Below are positions 7,905 through 18,370 of a stretch of 64,000 bases of DNA, piece by piece (positions within the stretch are counted from its first letter, which is position 1; each line of letters begins with the position of its first letter). The position numbers were made by a program, and so were the translations under genes. Source of the stretch: an uncultured Bacteroidales bacterium (GTDB lineage Bacteria; Bacteroidota; Bacteroidia; Bacteroidales; FEN-979); NCBI GenBank assembly GCA_903877385.1, contig CAIRDP010000054.1:1-64000 (forward strand), in the 5' to 3' direction. The notes beneath the pieces are model-generated. The model ran no database searches, was not told the origin of the DNA, and saw only the letters and a list, made by a program, of their open reading frames with translations.

Positions 7905-10493
7905 ATGAAAAAGTTTTCACGATTACTCTCAAGGGCCGTCATCTTCCTGCTTGCGGTGCTTATCTCGGCAGCTTCCTTTGCCCAGGATAAAAAGCAGGAT
8001 CAAAAGCAGGATCAAAAGAAGGATAAGAAGGAAACGAGTTCCAGGCCCAGCGCAGCAAGCTCATATAGTTATTGGTCTATCGGGCTTTTTGGTGGTCCAA
8101 TGCAGTTTAACGGCGACCTTTCCAAAAATCTGTTATTTAACTTTCGTGAAAAGAATTCCTTAGGTTATAACTATGGTTTGGTGGTAACCAAACAATTTAC
8201 CCGCGTTTTGGGAGTTCGTTTCAGACTTGCACATGGAATGCTCCAAAGCGAAGTAGATGGCAAATATGTATGGAGTTATAATGGAGGCAATGGTACTGCA
8301 GACTTTATCTCCAAAAAATTCATTGCCTATCCCTGGGAAACTGATCTCCAGGCTACAATTAACTGGACGAACTGGATCCTTGGTTACAAACCCGAGAGGC
8401 TTTTTTCGTCGTATTTGATTTTCGGTATCGGCGCAGACCAGACCATCGGGCACAGTACCAATGTTCTTACAGGTGTTGACAACGGGCATGAAGGTCATAA
8501 AAGCGCTTCCGACAACATGGGCAACACCAGCGGTATTGCCGGTAACAATCTTGAATTCAAAGTGGGTGTAGGTCTCGGATTTGACTTCAACATCGACCAG
8601 CATTGGTCAATTCCCATTGAAATTTACTGGAGATGGCGTGATGGCGACATCCTTGATTTGACCCCGGCCGGATCAAAGCAGGTCATCAACGACATGTATT
8701 CATCAGCCACCGTGGGCGTCGCTTACAAATTCGGTTATACCGGCGGCAGCCTCAAGTATATGGAAAAACATTACGGCGAAGTTAAATATGAGACCCAGCC
8801 TCCCGTCCTCAGCGAAAAAGGCGATTCAGTTACAGTTACCATCAAGGGAAATTTCCCGCCGAAATATTTTGCCAAGAAAGCAGCTATGCAGTTCCAGCCG
8901 GTGCTGACTTATGCAGGCGGGCAAACCGACCTGAAAGCCATCAGCCTGAAGGGCGAAAAAGTTACAGGCGACGGAATCCCCGTCAAGTACAAAGAAGGTG
9001 GTTCATTTACTTATACCACAACCTTCCCGTATAAACCTGAGATGAATACCTCTCAGCTCAAAGTCGCTCCTGTTATTTATGAAGCAAAGGAAAAGACATA
9101 TGCCAAGAAGGAAGAGATCAAGGAAAAAGTGAAATTCATCGAACTTCCCAGCCGCGATCTCGTACCGGGTGTTATTTATACCCCCACCCGCATCATTCCT
9201 GACCAGGCTGCCCTGATTGCCGACCATGGCTATCAGAAAGAAGTCATCGTAAGCAAGACCGGAGCCGTTTATTTCAAGAAAAACAAATTTGACCTCGATC
9301 TTAAATATGGTATCAACAAAACTGATGCAGGAAAAGCCGGCCTCTCCGAAGTGGCCAGTTTCATACACCAGGGATGGAAGATCAAGAGTATCGATATGAA
9401 TGGTTGGGCATCGCCCGAAGGTGAAGAAACCTTTAATGCAGGACTTTCAGAAAACCGTTCAAAGACAGGTCAGAAATGGATGATCGATCAATACAAGGAT
9501 TGGGCTAAAGTAGCTAATAAGGACAATAAGGATAAGAAAGCCGTAAAAGCAGCTATCGAAGCAGCCGGTAAAGATGTGAACATGCCTCTTGCACATCATG
9601 GTCCCGATTGGAATGGCTTCCTTAAAGCAGTCCAGAACTCTGATCTGAAAGACAAGGATAAAATCCTGAATGTCGTCAACTCAGCCGCTGATCCTAAAAA
9701 GAAAGAACAGGAAATCCGCAATATGATCCTGATCTATCCCCAGATCGAAGAAAAACTTCTGCCCCCCTTACGTCGTTGTGAAGTTACTGCCAACCTGTAT
9801 GAGCCGCGTTTCACCGACGAAGAACTCAGCAAGTATGCAGTTTCCGATCCTTCCAAACTTAAGGTTGAAGAACTTCTCTATGCCGCAACCCTCACCAATG
9901 ATCCTGCAACAAAACTTACCATTTATGACAATGCTGCAAAACAGTATCCCAATAACTGGAAAGCTTTGAACAATGCAGCTGCCGCAAATATCGTAAAAGG
10001 CAATTATGCCAAAGCCAGTGATTACCTCACTAAAGCCCAGGGTATTGCCCCGAACAACGGCCTTATCGAAAACAACATTGGTGTTGTTGCTGCCAAACTG
10101 AAGGATTACAAGAAAGCTGATGCCCAGTTTAAGAAAGCTCAGCAGCTTGGCGAAAAAGAAGGTTACAACCTTGGTATTTATGAAATCCCGAAGGGTAATT
10201 ATACAAAGGCCCTCAGTATGCTTGGTGATGCAAAATGCAACTACAACTTAGGCCTTGCCCAGCTGGTCTCCGGTAATAACAGCGCTGCTGAAGCCACTCT
10301 TAAGTGCGCTCCCCAGACTCCGGAAACATTCTACCTCCTCGCCATCGTTGGTGCACGTACAAACAACAGCAAGATGTTGTACGAATACCTGATGAAAGCC
10401 TGCCAGGATTCAAACCTGAAATCTCAGGCCAAGGGCGACCGTGAATTCTATAGCTTCGCAAATACTCCTGAATTCCAGAATATCGTGAAGTAA
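7905..10493 (+). CDS. OmpA-like / TPR-containing outer-membrane protein
   Basis: Signal peptide, N-terminal barrel-like region, OmpA-like WASPEGEETFNAGLSENRSKTG, C-terminal TPRs. Confidence 0.75.
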   Translation: MKKFSRLLSRAVIFLLAVLISAASFAQDKKQDQKQDQKKDKKETSSRPSAASSYSYWSIGLFGGPMQFNGDLSKNLLFNFREKNSLGYNYGLVVTKQFTRVLGVRFRLAHGMLQSEVDGKYVWSYNGGNGTADFISKKFIAYPWETDLQATINWTNWILGYKPERLFSSYLIFGIGADQTIGHSTNVLTGVDNGHEGHKSASDNMGNTSGIAGNNLEFKVGVGLGFDFNIDQHWSIPIEIYWRWRDGDILDLTPAGSKQVINDMYSSATVGVAYKFGYTGGSLKYMEKHYGEVKYETQPPVLSEKGDSVTVTIKGNFPPKYFAKKAAMQFQPVLTYAGGQTDLKAISLKGEKVTGDGIPVKYKEGGSFTYTTTFPYKPEMNTSQLKVAPVIYEAKEKTYAKKEEIKEKVKFIELPSRDLVPGVIYTPTRIIPDQAALIADHGYQKEVIVSKTGAVYFKKNKFDLDLKYGINKTDAGKAGLSEVASFIHQGWKIKSIDMNGWASPEGEETFNAGLSENRSKTGQKWMIDQYKDWAKVANKDNKDKKAVKAAIEAAGKDVNMPLAHHGPDWNGFLKAVQNSDLKDKDKILNVVNSAADPKKKEQEIRNMILIYPQIEEKLLPPLRRCEVTANLYEPRFTDEELSKYAVSDPSKLKVEELLYAATLTNDPATKLTIYDNAAKQYPNNWKALNNAAAANIVKGNYAKASDYLTKAQGIAPNNGLIENNIGVVAAKLKDYKKADAQFKKAQQLGEKEGYNLGIYEIPKGNYTKALSMLGDAKCNYNLGLAQLVSGNNSAAEATLKCAPQTPETFYLLAIVGARTNNSKMLYEYLMKACQDSNLKSQAKGDREFYSFANTPEFQNIVK

Positions 10494-10506
10494 GTTTGTT
10501 TATTGA

Positions 10507-10543
10507 TAAAAAAAGCCCGGCAAATTGCCGGGCTTTTTTTTTC
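10507..10543. terminator. Bidirectional terminator
   Basis: AAAAAGCCCGGCAA-ATT-GCCGGGCTTTTTTTT between convergent genes. Confidence 0.88.
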
Positions 10544-10558
10544 CTTAAACTCGTCTTA

Positions 10559-11083
10559 TTATAAGCTGATCCTCTTTACCCCTCCCTTGTCATTGCACAT
10601 CAGTAATAAGTCCGAAACGGGCTTCCTGTAAACAGGGTGCATAAAAGCGGGGGCTATCTCATTCAAAGGCACCAGTGTAAACCGCCTTTCATGGAGCCTT
10701 GGATGAGGTATCATCAGTTCTTCGGTAAACAGTATCCTGGAATCGTAAAACAATATATCCACATCAATGGTACGCGAAGAGTATACTGTGGATGAACATA
10801 CAGAGCCGGAACTGCATTCGGGTTCCTGCCGTACCCTGCCCAGTCTTTTTTCAATCCTGTGTATCTCCTGTAAAAGCTCTTCGGGGCTTAATGCTGTTTC
10901 TGCTTCCAGGGCCTGGTTATAAAACGGGCTGTTGTCTTCAAACCCCCAGGGCTCTGTTTCATAAACCGATGATATCTTAAGAATAGTCCCAATGCTTTTA
11001 CTGATACCTGAACAGGCCATGAGCAGATTGCGCTCCCTGTCGCCCAGGTTGCTTCCGAGAAGTAAAAAAACCGAATGCTGCAT
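10559..11083 (-). CDS. folK: 2-amino-4-hydroxy-6-hydroxymethyldihydropteridine pyrophosphokinase
   Basis: LLLGSNLGDRERNL, YETEPWGFEDNSPFYNQALEAET, RTIDVDILFYD, IPHPRLHERRFTLVPLNEIAP. Confidence 0.95.
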   Translation of the reverse strand: MQHSVFLLLGSNLGDRERNLLMACSGISKSIGTILKISSVYETEPWGFEDNSPFYNQALEAETALSPEELLQEIHRIEKRLGRVRQEPECSSGSVCSSTVYSSRTIDVDILFYDSRILFTEELMIPHPRLHERRFTLVPLNEIAPAFMHPVYRKPVSDLLLMCNDKGGVKRISL

Positions 11084-11101
11084 AGTGGTGATGAGGAAAT
11101 G

Positions 11102-11719
11102 CTATAAACTGTAAAGCCGGGTGATCAATGCCGATATCTTCTGTCCGTAAGCCGGGTCGGTGGCCCATTTACCGGTCAGTTGAGTGACTTCGGTTACCGT
11201 GCCCCTTCTGACATTGCTGAAGCGGGGATCAACGAGAGGACTTCTTACCGGTTCCTGGCTGGCATACGCTTTCAAATGCTGTATATGAGCCCTCACCCCT
11301 TCTTCCATGCTCCCGAACCAGTCACCCCCGCTGAACATATCGATGCAACCTAATCCGCAGTAATTATACTGGTATTTACTCACAGCACCCTCGAATTTTA
11401 AAAAACCCGTTTCAAGGCACATCTGGCAAAATGCCACTTCGTAATTTACGCCCTCCCGGTTTGCTTCAATGATATAAGCCTTGATGATCCTGTTTACCAT
11501 CACCTGGTCGGCATGACCGTGGTATTTGAACAGGAAATTCCTCATGAGCTCGGGAGAAGCTTTCCCTCTTGCCATGATCTTCAGGCTGGGTCCTTTTTTT
11601 ACCTTTGATTCCTTTGAACTCTGCGTTTTTCTCTTTGCTGCCTTATGAGGTGGGGCTGCAATTGAAGAAAACCCGATTGCCGCAAACAAAATAACAATTG
11701 TAACCAACCTCAGTCTCAT
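11102..11719 (-). CDS. Exported glucosaminidase-domain (FlgJ-like) protein
   Basis: Signal peptide; ANREGVNYEVAFCQMCLETGFLKF...YNYCGLG...GVRAHIQHLKAYA...GKWATDPAYGQKI. Confidence 0.85.
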   Translation of the reverse strand: MRLRLVTIVILFAAIGFSSIAAPPHKAAKRKTQSSKESKVKKGPSLKIMARGKASPELMRNFLFKYHGHADQVMVNRIIKAYIIEANREGVNYEVAFCQMCLETGFLKFEGAVSKYQYNYCGLGCIDMFSGGDWFGSMEEGVRAHIQHLKAYASQEPVRSPLVDPRFSNVRRGTVTEVTQLTGKWATDPAYGQKISALITRLYSL

Positions 11720-11855
11720 TCGTCAAATTTCAAGTGTGCAATTATAAATATTTTATAGACGGTATGGCAAAAATGAAAGATTATTTTTGCACAGAAACTT
11801 GTTTACAATTAACTTGCTGTCATCAATCAATAACGAAATTCAAAACCTAAATATT

Positions 11856-13613
11856 ATGAAACAATTCTTCAAGTTCATGTTTGCCAGCATGCTCGGGACA
11901 TTCCTGGTGTTTGTGGTCCTGTTCCTGATCAGTCTTGGGATAGTCGCGGGTATTATCGCGGCAGCCTCCAGCGATGAAGTTATTATCTATAAAAACACTG
12001 TACTGGTTTTAAAGATGGATAAGCCCGTGGCCGATCGCAGCCCCAAGATGCCTGTTTTCGGGATGTTCGGGACTGAGAAATATTCAGGTCTTACCGATAT
12101 TTTAAAGAACCTGAAAAAAGCAAAGACCGATAGGAATATTTCAGGAATTTACCTTGACCTGTCATCGGTACAGGCAAGCATGGCCACTGTTGAAGAAATA
12201 AGGGAAGGACTGCTGGATTTCAAAAAATCAGGAAAATTCATCTGGGCTTACAGCGAAGGATTTGACCAGAAGGCATATTACCTGGCTTCTGCAGCCGATA
12301 AAATCTATCTGACCCCCCAGGGGATGGTCTTTTTCACGGGACTGAGTGTAAATGAAATGTTCCTGAAAGGAACCCTTGAAAAACTCGATATTAAAATCCA
12401 GGTGATCAGGCATGGCAAATTCAAGGCAGCGACAGAACCCCTCTTTCTCGATAAAATGAGCCCCGAGAACAAACAGCAGACCACCGAGCTGATCAGCTGC
12501 CTCTGGGATAAAATGCTCACAGGGATCAGTGAGTCGCGGCATATCAGCAAGGATGAACTGAACCGTATCGCCGACAGCCTGAAATTAAGCAAAGCATCGG
12601 AAGCCCTCAAATACAAGTTTATCGATCAGGTCGCCTACAAGGATGAATTTCTTAAAGATCTGCGCTCAAAGATCGGCCTTGACGAAAAAGCCAGGATCAA
12701 AACCATCACTATCGACAAATATACCGATGTGGAAGATCATGAAAAGAAAGCCTCCTCCAGGGATAAAATTGCCATTATTTATGCGCAGGGTTCTATTGCC
12801 GGGGGCGAAGGCGATGACCAGAGCATAGGCTCAGAGCGTATTTCCAAAGCCATCAGGAAAGCCAGGGAGGATGATCAGGTAAAGGCCATTGTGTTCCGCA
12901 TCAACTCGGGAGGGGGCGACGGTCTTGCTTCGGATATAATATGGAGGGAAGTGGTGCTGGCAAGCAAGGTAAAACCCGTTGTGGCTTCATTTGGTGATGT
13001 TGCAGCAAGCGGGGGATACTACATTGCATGTGCCTGCACTAAAATCCTTGCCGAACCCAATACCATTACCGGGTCCATAGGGGTGTTCGGTTTGGTTCCC
13101 AATTTTGAAGGCCTTATGAAGAACAAGCTTGGTATTACTTTCGATGAAGCTAAAACGAATAAGAACTCAGGATTTATACCTGTTCAACGGGCTCTTACCC
13201 CGTTTGAGTATGCCACCATCCAGAAAGGTATCGAAGATTTCTATGATAACTTTATCAGCAAGGTTGCCGAAGGCAGGAAGCTTACCAAAGCCCGGGTCGA
13301 CAGTATCGGACAGGGCAGGGTGTGGAGTGGTGTTGATGCAAAACGGATCGGCCTGATCGATGAATTCGGAGGCCTTGATAAAGCTGTGGAAGTTGCTGCT
13401 GAACTTGCAAAACTCAAGGCTTATAAAATTCTCTCCTTGCCTGAACAGAAAGAACCGATACAGCAGATCATCGATCAAATTTTCGGAAATTCCCCCGAAT
13501 CAAGGATACAAACCGTAATGGGAGAAGATTATAAATATTACAGGATACTTAAAGAGATTCGCGGCATGAAGGGCGTGCAGGCGAGGTGCCTGTATGATTT
13601 CGATATCAACTGA
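11856..13613 (+). CDS. sppA: Signal peptide peptidase SppA (67K type)
   Basis: Duplicated S49 domains; FRINSGGGDGLASDIIWREV, GDVAASGGYYIA, TITGSIGVFG; start trimmed to MKQFFKFMF. Confidence 0.94.
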   Translation: MKQFFKFMFASMLGTFLVFVVLFLISLGIVAGIIAAASSDEVIIYKNTVLVLKMDKPVADRSPKMPVFGMFGTEKYSGLTDILKNLKKAKTDRNISGIYLDLSSVQASMATVEEIREGLLDFKKSGKFIWAYSEGFDQKAYYLASAADKIYLTPQGMVFFTGLSVNEMFLKGTLEKLDIKIQVIRHGKFKAATEPLFLDKMSPENKQQTTELISCLWDKMLTGISESRHISKDELNRIADSLKLSKASEALKYKFIDQVAYKDEFLKDLRSKIGLDEKARIKTITIDKYTDVEDHEKKASSRDKIAIIYAQGSIAGGEGDDQSIGSERISKAIRKAREDDQVKAIVFRINSGGGDGLASDIIWREVVLASKVKPVVASFGDVAASGGYYIACACTKILAEPNTITGSIGVFGLVPNFEGLMKNKLGITFDEAKTNKNSGFIPVQRALTPFEYATIQKGIEDFYDNFISKVAEGRKLTKARVDSIGQGRVWSGVDAKRIGLIDEFGGLDKAVEVAAELAKLKAYKILSLPEQKEPIQQIIDQIFGNSPESRIQTVMGEDYKYYRILKEIRGMKGVQARCLYDFDIN

Positions 13614-13626
13614 GATATCCTGAAAT

Positions 13627-13658
13627 AAAAAGGCTGCCCCGACAAAAGCAGCCTTTTT
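13627..13658. terminator. Bidirectional terminator
   Basis: AAAAAGGCTGC...GCAGCCTTTTT. Confidence 0.85.
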
Positions 13659-13678
13659 ATTTATCCAGTATCCACTAT

Positions 13679-14719
13679 TTATCTCATCGGGTAACGCTTG
13701 AAGATATCCTCGCTCTTCATCAGGATATCAATATACTGCGCCCTTTTATAAACGAAAGGATCTTTGAGCGTTTTACGGGATAACTTACCCTTGAAACTGT
13801 CGATGGTCCCGAATTTCTTACGGTCCATCCATTCTTCTATTTCGGTGAGCATCTTTGTGATCTGTGCCGGTCCGTTTTTATAGATTGTGCTTACAACCTG
13901 AACACAGTCGGCTCCTGCAAGGATCATTTTCACCGCATCCTTTCCGCTGAAAATACCGGTGTTGGCGCATAAGGAACCGCGAATTTCCTGGTACAGCATA
14001 CCCACATACCTGATAGCCAGTCGATTATCCTCCTCATTGCTGAGATTATAGGGGAAGTGGTGTTCAAGCTTTTCTATATCAATATCAGGCTGGAAAAGTC
14101 GGTTGAAAAGAACAAAACCGTCAACCCCGGCATGATACATTTGCTGGATAACACCCAAAACGTTGGTATAAAAAGGACTCAATTTTACACTTACAGGTAT
14201 CTTGAGGTTCTTTTTCACTTCGGATATCACGGCAAGCTGTTCATTGATAACTGCCTTTCCTTCTTTCTTGAAATCGGCCGGAAGGGTGTACAGGTTCATT
14301 TCCAATGCATTAACACCTGTTTGTTCAATCAGCTTTGAATATTCAACCCAGGTATCTTCAAATAAGCAGTTGAGGCTTGCTATAACAGGTATGTTCACAG
14401 AGTCAACAACCTTTCGCATCTGCGAAAGGTGTTCGCGTGGCCCGGCATGATTGATATCGGGAAACAGGCTGATCATTTCAGCATGCCGTTCATTATACTG
14501 ATTCAGTTCTTCCGAAAGCTGCAACCTTTCAAGTTCTATCTGTTCTTCAAACAATGTTTTGTAAACTATGGCAGCAGCCCCGGCTTCTTCAAGCCTCTTT
14601 ATTGTATCCAGGTCCTGAACCAGGTTACTAGCTCCGACGATTACAGGGTTTTTAAGATTCAACCCCATGAAATTTGTAGTGAGGGTAGACATAAGTGTTT
14701 GTTTTAAAGATTCCTGCAA
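13679..14719 (-). CDS. Dihydroorotate dehydrogenase-like protein
   Basis: NFMGLNLKNPVIVGASNL, VSVKLSPFYTNV, AGADCVQVVSTIYKNG; adjacent to nifJ. Confidence 0.8.
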   Translation of the reverse strand: MQESLKQTLMSTLTTNFMGLNLKNPVIVGASNLVQDLDTIKRLEEAGAAAIVYKTLFEEQIELERLQLSEELNQYNERHAEMISLFPDINHAGPREHLSQMRKVVDSVNIPVIASLNCLFEDTWVEYSKLIEQTGVNALEMNLYTLPADFKKEGKAVINEQLAVISEVKKNLKIPVSVKLSPFYTNVLGVIQQMYHAGVDGFVLFNRLFQPDIDIEKLEHHFPYNLSNEEDNRLAIRYVGMLYQEIRGSLCANTGIFSGKDAVKMILAGADCVQVVSTIYKNGPAQITKMLTEIEEWMDRKKFGTIDSFKGKLSRKTLKDPFVYKRAQYIDILMKSEDIFKRYPMR

Positions 14720-14748
14720 AAATATTCTATTCCAGCTGTTTTACAGCA

Positions 14749-17700
14749 TTATTTCTCAAACTTCATTTCGGCCAAACGTTTGTAGTTTTCATACCTCCAG
14801 CGTGCGTTGTCCTCGGCGGCCTTGAATAGTTCAACGGATTCTTCGGGGAACATGGATTTAAGAGAGGTATAACGGACTTCGCTTGCGAGAAATTCCTGGA
14901 ATTTAAGCCAATCGGGCTCCTTGGAGTCGAGGGTAAAGGGGTTCTTCCCATCTGCAGCATGCATTGGATTGTACCTGTACAGATGCCAGTACCCTGCAGC
15001 GACCGCCTTATCCATTTCATCCTGGGCTTTGCCCATGCCCAGCTTCAACCCATGGTTGATACAGGTTGCATAAGCAATCACAAGGGATGGGCCGTGATAA
15101 GCCTCGGCTTCCTTAATAGCCCTGAAAAGCTGGCCGTTATTGGCCCCCATTGAAACCTGCGCTGTATAAACATACCCGTAGGTCATGGCCATAGCGCCAA
15201 GGTCTTTTTTGCGGACCTTTTTACCTGAAGCTGCAAACTTTGCAACAGCGCCTGCCGGGGTGGACTTTGAAGCTTGTCCTCCAGTATTTGAATATACTTC
15301 TGTGTCGAGGACAAGAATGTTGATGTCCTCACCCGATGCAATTACATGATCCAATCCTCCGTAACCGATATCATAGGCCCAGCCGTCGCCTCCGATAATC
15401 CAGATAGATTTCTTGATAAGGTATTGCTTGAGGTCGATAATGTCCCTGGCAAGCTGGCTTGTTTCTTTTTCAAGTAAGGGAATGAGTTTAAGGGTTGCAG
15501 CCTTCGACTTCTCGGCATCGCTCTTGCCTTCGATCCATTCCTGGAAAGCTGCAAGTGTGCCGGTACCCATCATATTGGCTTTAATGGCCTCTTTCATTTT
15601 CCTTGCAATACGCTCACGAAGTTTGCTTACTCCAAGAGCCATCCCATAACCGTACTCGGCATTATCCTCAAACAATGAGTTCGCCCAGGAAGGGCCCCTG
15701 CCTTCTGAATTTGCACGGTAGGGAGTAAAAGGAGCAGTGCCTCCGTAAATTGAAGAGCAACCTGTAGCATTGGCAATCATCATCCTTTCGCCATACAACT
15801 GAGTAATGAGCTTGAGATAAGGAGTTTCGCCGCAACCGGCGCAGGCTCCCGAGAATTCAAACAGGGGTTGTGAAAACTGGCTGTTCTTGAAAGTCTTGAA
15901 CCGGTCAATAACATTGGTCTTGTAACTGACCTTATCAATGAGGTAATCCCAGTTATTCACTTCATCCATCTGGCTCCCCAAGGTAAACATTTCAAGCGCT
16001 TTGGTCTTGGCAGGACAAACATCAACACAGTTTCCGCAACCTGTGCAGTCAAGAACACTCACCTGGATTTTAAATTCGAATCCGGCAAGTTCCTTGCCAA
16101 TGGCTTTCAGAGAAAGCATACCGGCCGGTGCATTCTTTTTCTCTTCTTCGTTAAGAAGGAAGGGGCGGATAACGGCGTGGGGACATACATAGGCGCATTG
16201 GTTGCACTGTATACAATTTTCGGGGATCCATTTCGGCACATTGACTGCGATGCCTCTCTTTTCGAGAACAGTCATGCCCGAAGGGAAAGTGCCATCCTCC
16301 CTCCCGATAAAAGCGCTTACCGGGATATCGTCTCCCCTCATTGCGCTTATCGGTTCAAATATTTCTTTTACGAATTTTGAACGCGTAGAATCTTCAGATT
16401 CCTTTTTCACAACGATTTTTGACCATTCGGCGGGAATTTCAATTTTCTCGGCTTCTCCTCCCCTGTCGATGGCAGCAAAATTCATATTAACGATTTCTTC
16501 ACCTTTGCGTCCGTATGTTTTCTCAATAGCTTTTTTCATGGCTTTTGTTGCCAGGTCGAAAGGAATAACATTGGAAAGTTTGAAGAATGCCGATTGCATG
16601 ATGGAATTGGTGCGGTTGCCCAGGCCAATCTCCTCGGCAATCTTGGTGGCGTCGATCATATAGAAATTAACCTGGTTGTCGGCCATGTATTTCTTCATGC
16701 CGTCGGGGAGGCGCTTTTTGGTTTCCTCCGCATTCCAGATTGAATTTAAAAGGAAGGTCCCTCCTTTTTTCAGTCCCTTGATCAGATCATATTTATCCAG
16801 GTACGAAGGCACGTGGCAGGCGATGAAATCAGCCATGTTGACCAGATAGGGAGAACGGATTGGGCTGTCGCCGAAGCGGAGATGGGAAACAGTAACACCG
16901 CCCGATTTCTTGGAATCATAGGCAAAGTATGCCTGGGCATATTTATCGGTATTGTCGCCTATGATCTTGATGCTGTTTTTATTAGCACCCACAGTGCCGT
17001 CGGAACCGATTCCCCAGAACTTTCCTGAGAATGTTCCGGCAGGCTGAATGTCGATTTCGGGTAACAACGGGAGTGATGTGAAAGTAACATCATCCACAAT
17101 GCCAATAGTGAAATGGCTCTTGGGTTCCTTCATCTTCAGGTTATCGTAAACCGAGATGATCTGAGAGGGTGTGGTATCTTTTGAACTGAGCCCGTAGCGG
17201 CCAGCAATGATCATCGGCCTCTCGTTACGGTCATAGAATATATCCCTGATGTCAAGAAAGAGAGGATCTCCGTTGGCCCCGGGTTCCTTTGTCCTGTCAA
17301 GCACTGCAATCCTTTTGACTGATTTCGGCAGTACGTTGAAAAAATATTTTTCGCTGAAAGGGCGGTAAAGGTGAACTGCTATCAGTCCCACTTTTTCACC
17401 TTTGGCGCGCAGGTAATCAATGGTTTCGCTGATGGTATCGGTTACCGATCCCATGGCAACAATAATGTTTTCGGCATCGGGATCACCATAATACACAAAA
17501 GGATGATACTCCCTGCCTGTAAGTGCAGTGATTTCCTGCATATACTGCTCAACAACGTCGGCAACGGGCTCGTAGAAACGGTTAACGGCTTCTTTTGCCT
17601 GGAAGAAGATATCGGGGTTCTGGGCAGTGCCCCTGGTTACAGGGTGCTCGGGGTTCAGTGCACGGTCGCGGAACTCCTGTAGCGCCTTATAGTCGATCAG

Positions 17701-18285
17701 TTTGGCCATATCCTCATTGTCCAGGGCTTCGATCTTCTGGATTTCGTGGGATGAACGGAAACCATCAAAAAAGTGAAGGAATGGAAGCCTTAATTTTATG
17801 GCTGCAAGATGGGCAATGCCCGAAAGGTCCATGATCTCCTGGATGGAACCGGATGCCAGCATGGCAAAACCGGTCTGCCTTGTTGCATAAACATCACCGT
17901 GGTCGCCAAAAATGGAAAGTGCATGAGCCGCTACAGTTCTGGCCGATACATGGAAAACGCAGGGAAGAAGCTCTCCTGCAATCTTGTACATATTGGGGAT
18001 CATCAGCAATAGACCCTGGGATGCCGTGAAGGTCGTGGTAAGAACGCCCGATTGAAGCGATCCGTGCACAGCGCCTGCCGCGCCTGCCTCACTTTGCATT
18101 TCGGCTACCTTAACTTCGTCACCGAATATATTCTTTCGTCCGCTTGCTGCCCACTCATCAACATTTTCAGCCATGTTCGAGGAAGGAGTTATTGGGTAAA
18201 TTGCAGCTACTTCACTGAACATGTAAGCCATATGCGAGGCAGCCTGGTTACCATCACAAGTCAAATATTTTTTTATTTTAGTCAT
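14749..18285 (-). CDS. nifJ: Pyruvate:ferredoxin (flavodoxin) oxidoreductase
   Basis: 1178-aa single-chain PFOR; two CxxCxxCxxxCP clusters; YPITPSSNMAE; GGDGWAYDIGYGGLDHVIASGEDINILVLDTEVYSNTGGQ. Confidence 0.97.
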   Translation of the reverse strand: MTKIKKYLTCDGNQAASHMAYMFSEVAAIYPITPSSNMAENVDEWAASGRKNIFGDEVKVAEMQSEAGAAGAVHGSLQSGVLTTTFTASQGLLLMIPNMYKIAGELLPCVFHVSARTVAAHALSIFGDHGDVYATRQTGFAMLASGSIQEIMDLSGIAHLAAIKLRLPFLHFFDGFRSSHEIQKIEALDNEDMAKLIDYKALQEFRDRALNPEHPVTRGTAQNPDIFFQAKEAVNRFYEPVADVVEQYMQEITALTGREYHPFVYYGDPDAENIIVAMGSVTDTISETIDYLRAKGEKVGLIAVHLYRPFSEKYFFNVLPKSVKRIAVLDRTKEPGANGDPLFLDIRDIFYDRNERPMIIAGRYGLSSKDTTPSQIISVYDNLKMKEPKSHFTIGIVDDVTFTSLPLLPEIDIQPAGTFSGKFWGIGSDGTVGANKNSIKIIGDNTDKYAQAYFAYDSKKSGGVTVSHLRFGDSPIRSPYLVNMADFIACHVPSYLDKYDLIKGLKKGGTFLLNSIWNAEETKKRLPDGMKKYMADNQVNFYMIDATKIAEEIGLGNRTNSIMQSAFFKLSNVIPFDLATKAMKKAIEKTYGRKGEEIVNMNFAAIDRGGEAEKIEIPAEWSKIVVKKESEDSTRSKFVKEIFEPISAMRGDDIPVSAFIGREDGTFPSGMTVLEKRGIAVNVPKWIPENCIQCNQCAYVCPHAVIRPFLLNEEEKKNAPAGMLSLKAIGKELAGFEFKIQVSVLDCTGCGNCVDVCPAKTKALEMFTLGSQMDEVNNWDYLIDKVSYKTNVIDRFKTFKNSQFSQPLFEFSGACAGCGETPYLKLITQLYGERMMIANATGCSSIYGGTAPFTPYRANSEGRGPSWANSLFEDNAEYGYGMALGVSKLRERIARKMKEAIKANMMGTGTLAAFQEWIEGKSDAEKSKAATLKLIPLLEKETSQLARDIIDLKQYLIKKSIWIIGGDGWAYDIGYGGLDHVIASGEDINILVLDTEVYSNTGGQASKSTPAGAVAKFAASGKKVRKKDLGAMAMTYGYVYTAQVSMGANNGQLFRAIKEAEAYHGPSLVIAYATCINHGLKLGMGKAQDEMDKAVAAGYWHLYRYNPMHAADGKNPFTLDSKEPDWLKFQEFLASEVRYTSLKSMFPEESVELFKAAEDNARWRYENYKRLAEMKFEK

Positions 18286-18370
18286 AATATGTTGATTTTT
18301 AATGATTTGATTCTATCTACTGTGAATCGATTAACAGACTGCAAAGGTACAATTTTTTTAATTTTGCCGG

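Noticed and set aside
7984-8035. Tandem AAGCAGGATCAA/AAGAAGGATAAG repeats
   Set aside because: In-frame low-complexity coding after a signal peptide (DKKQDQKQDQKKDKK); not CRISPR
16202-16663. 153-aa plus-strand ORF
   Set aside because: Antisense inside nifJ
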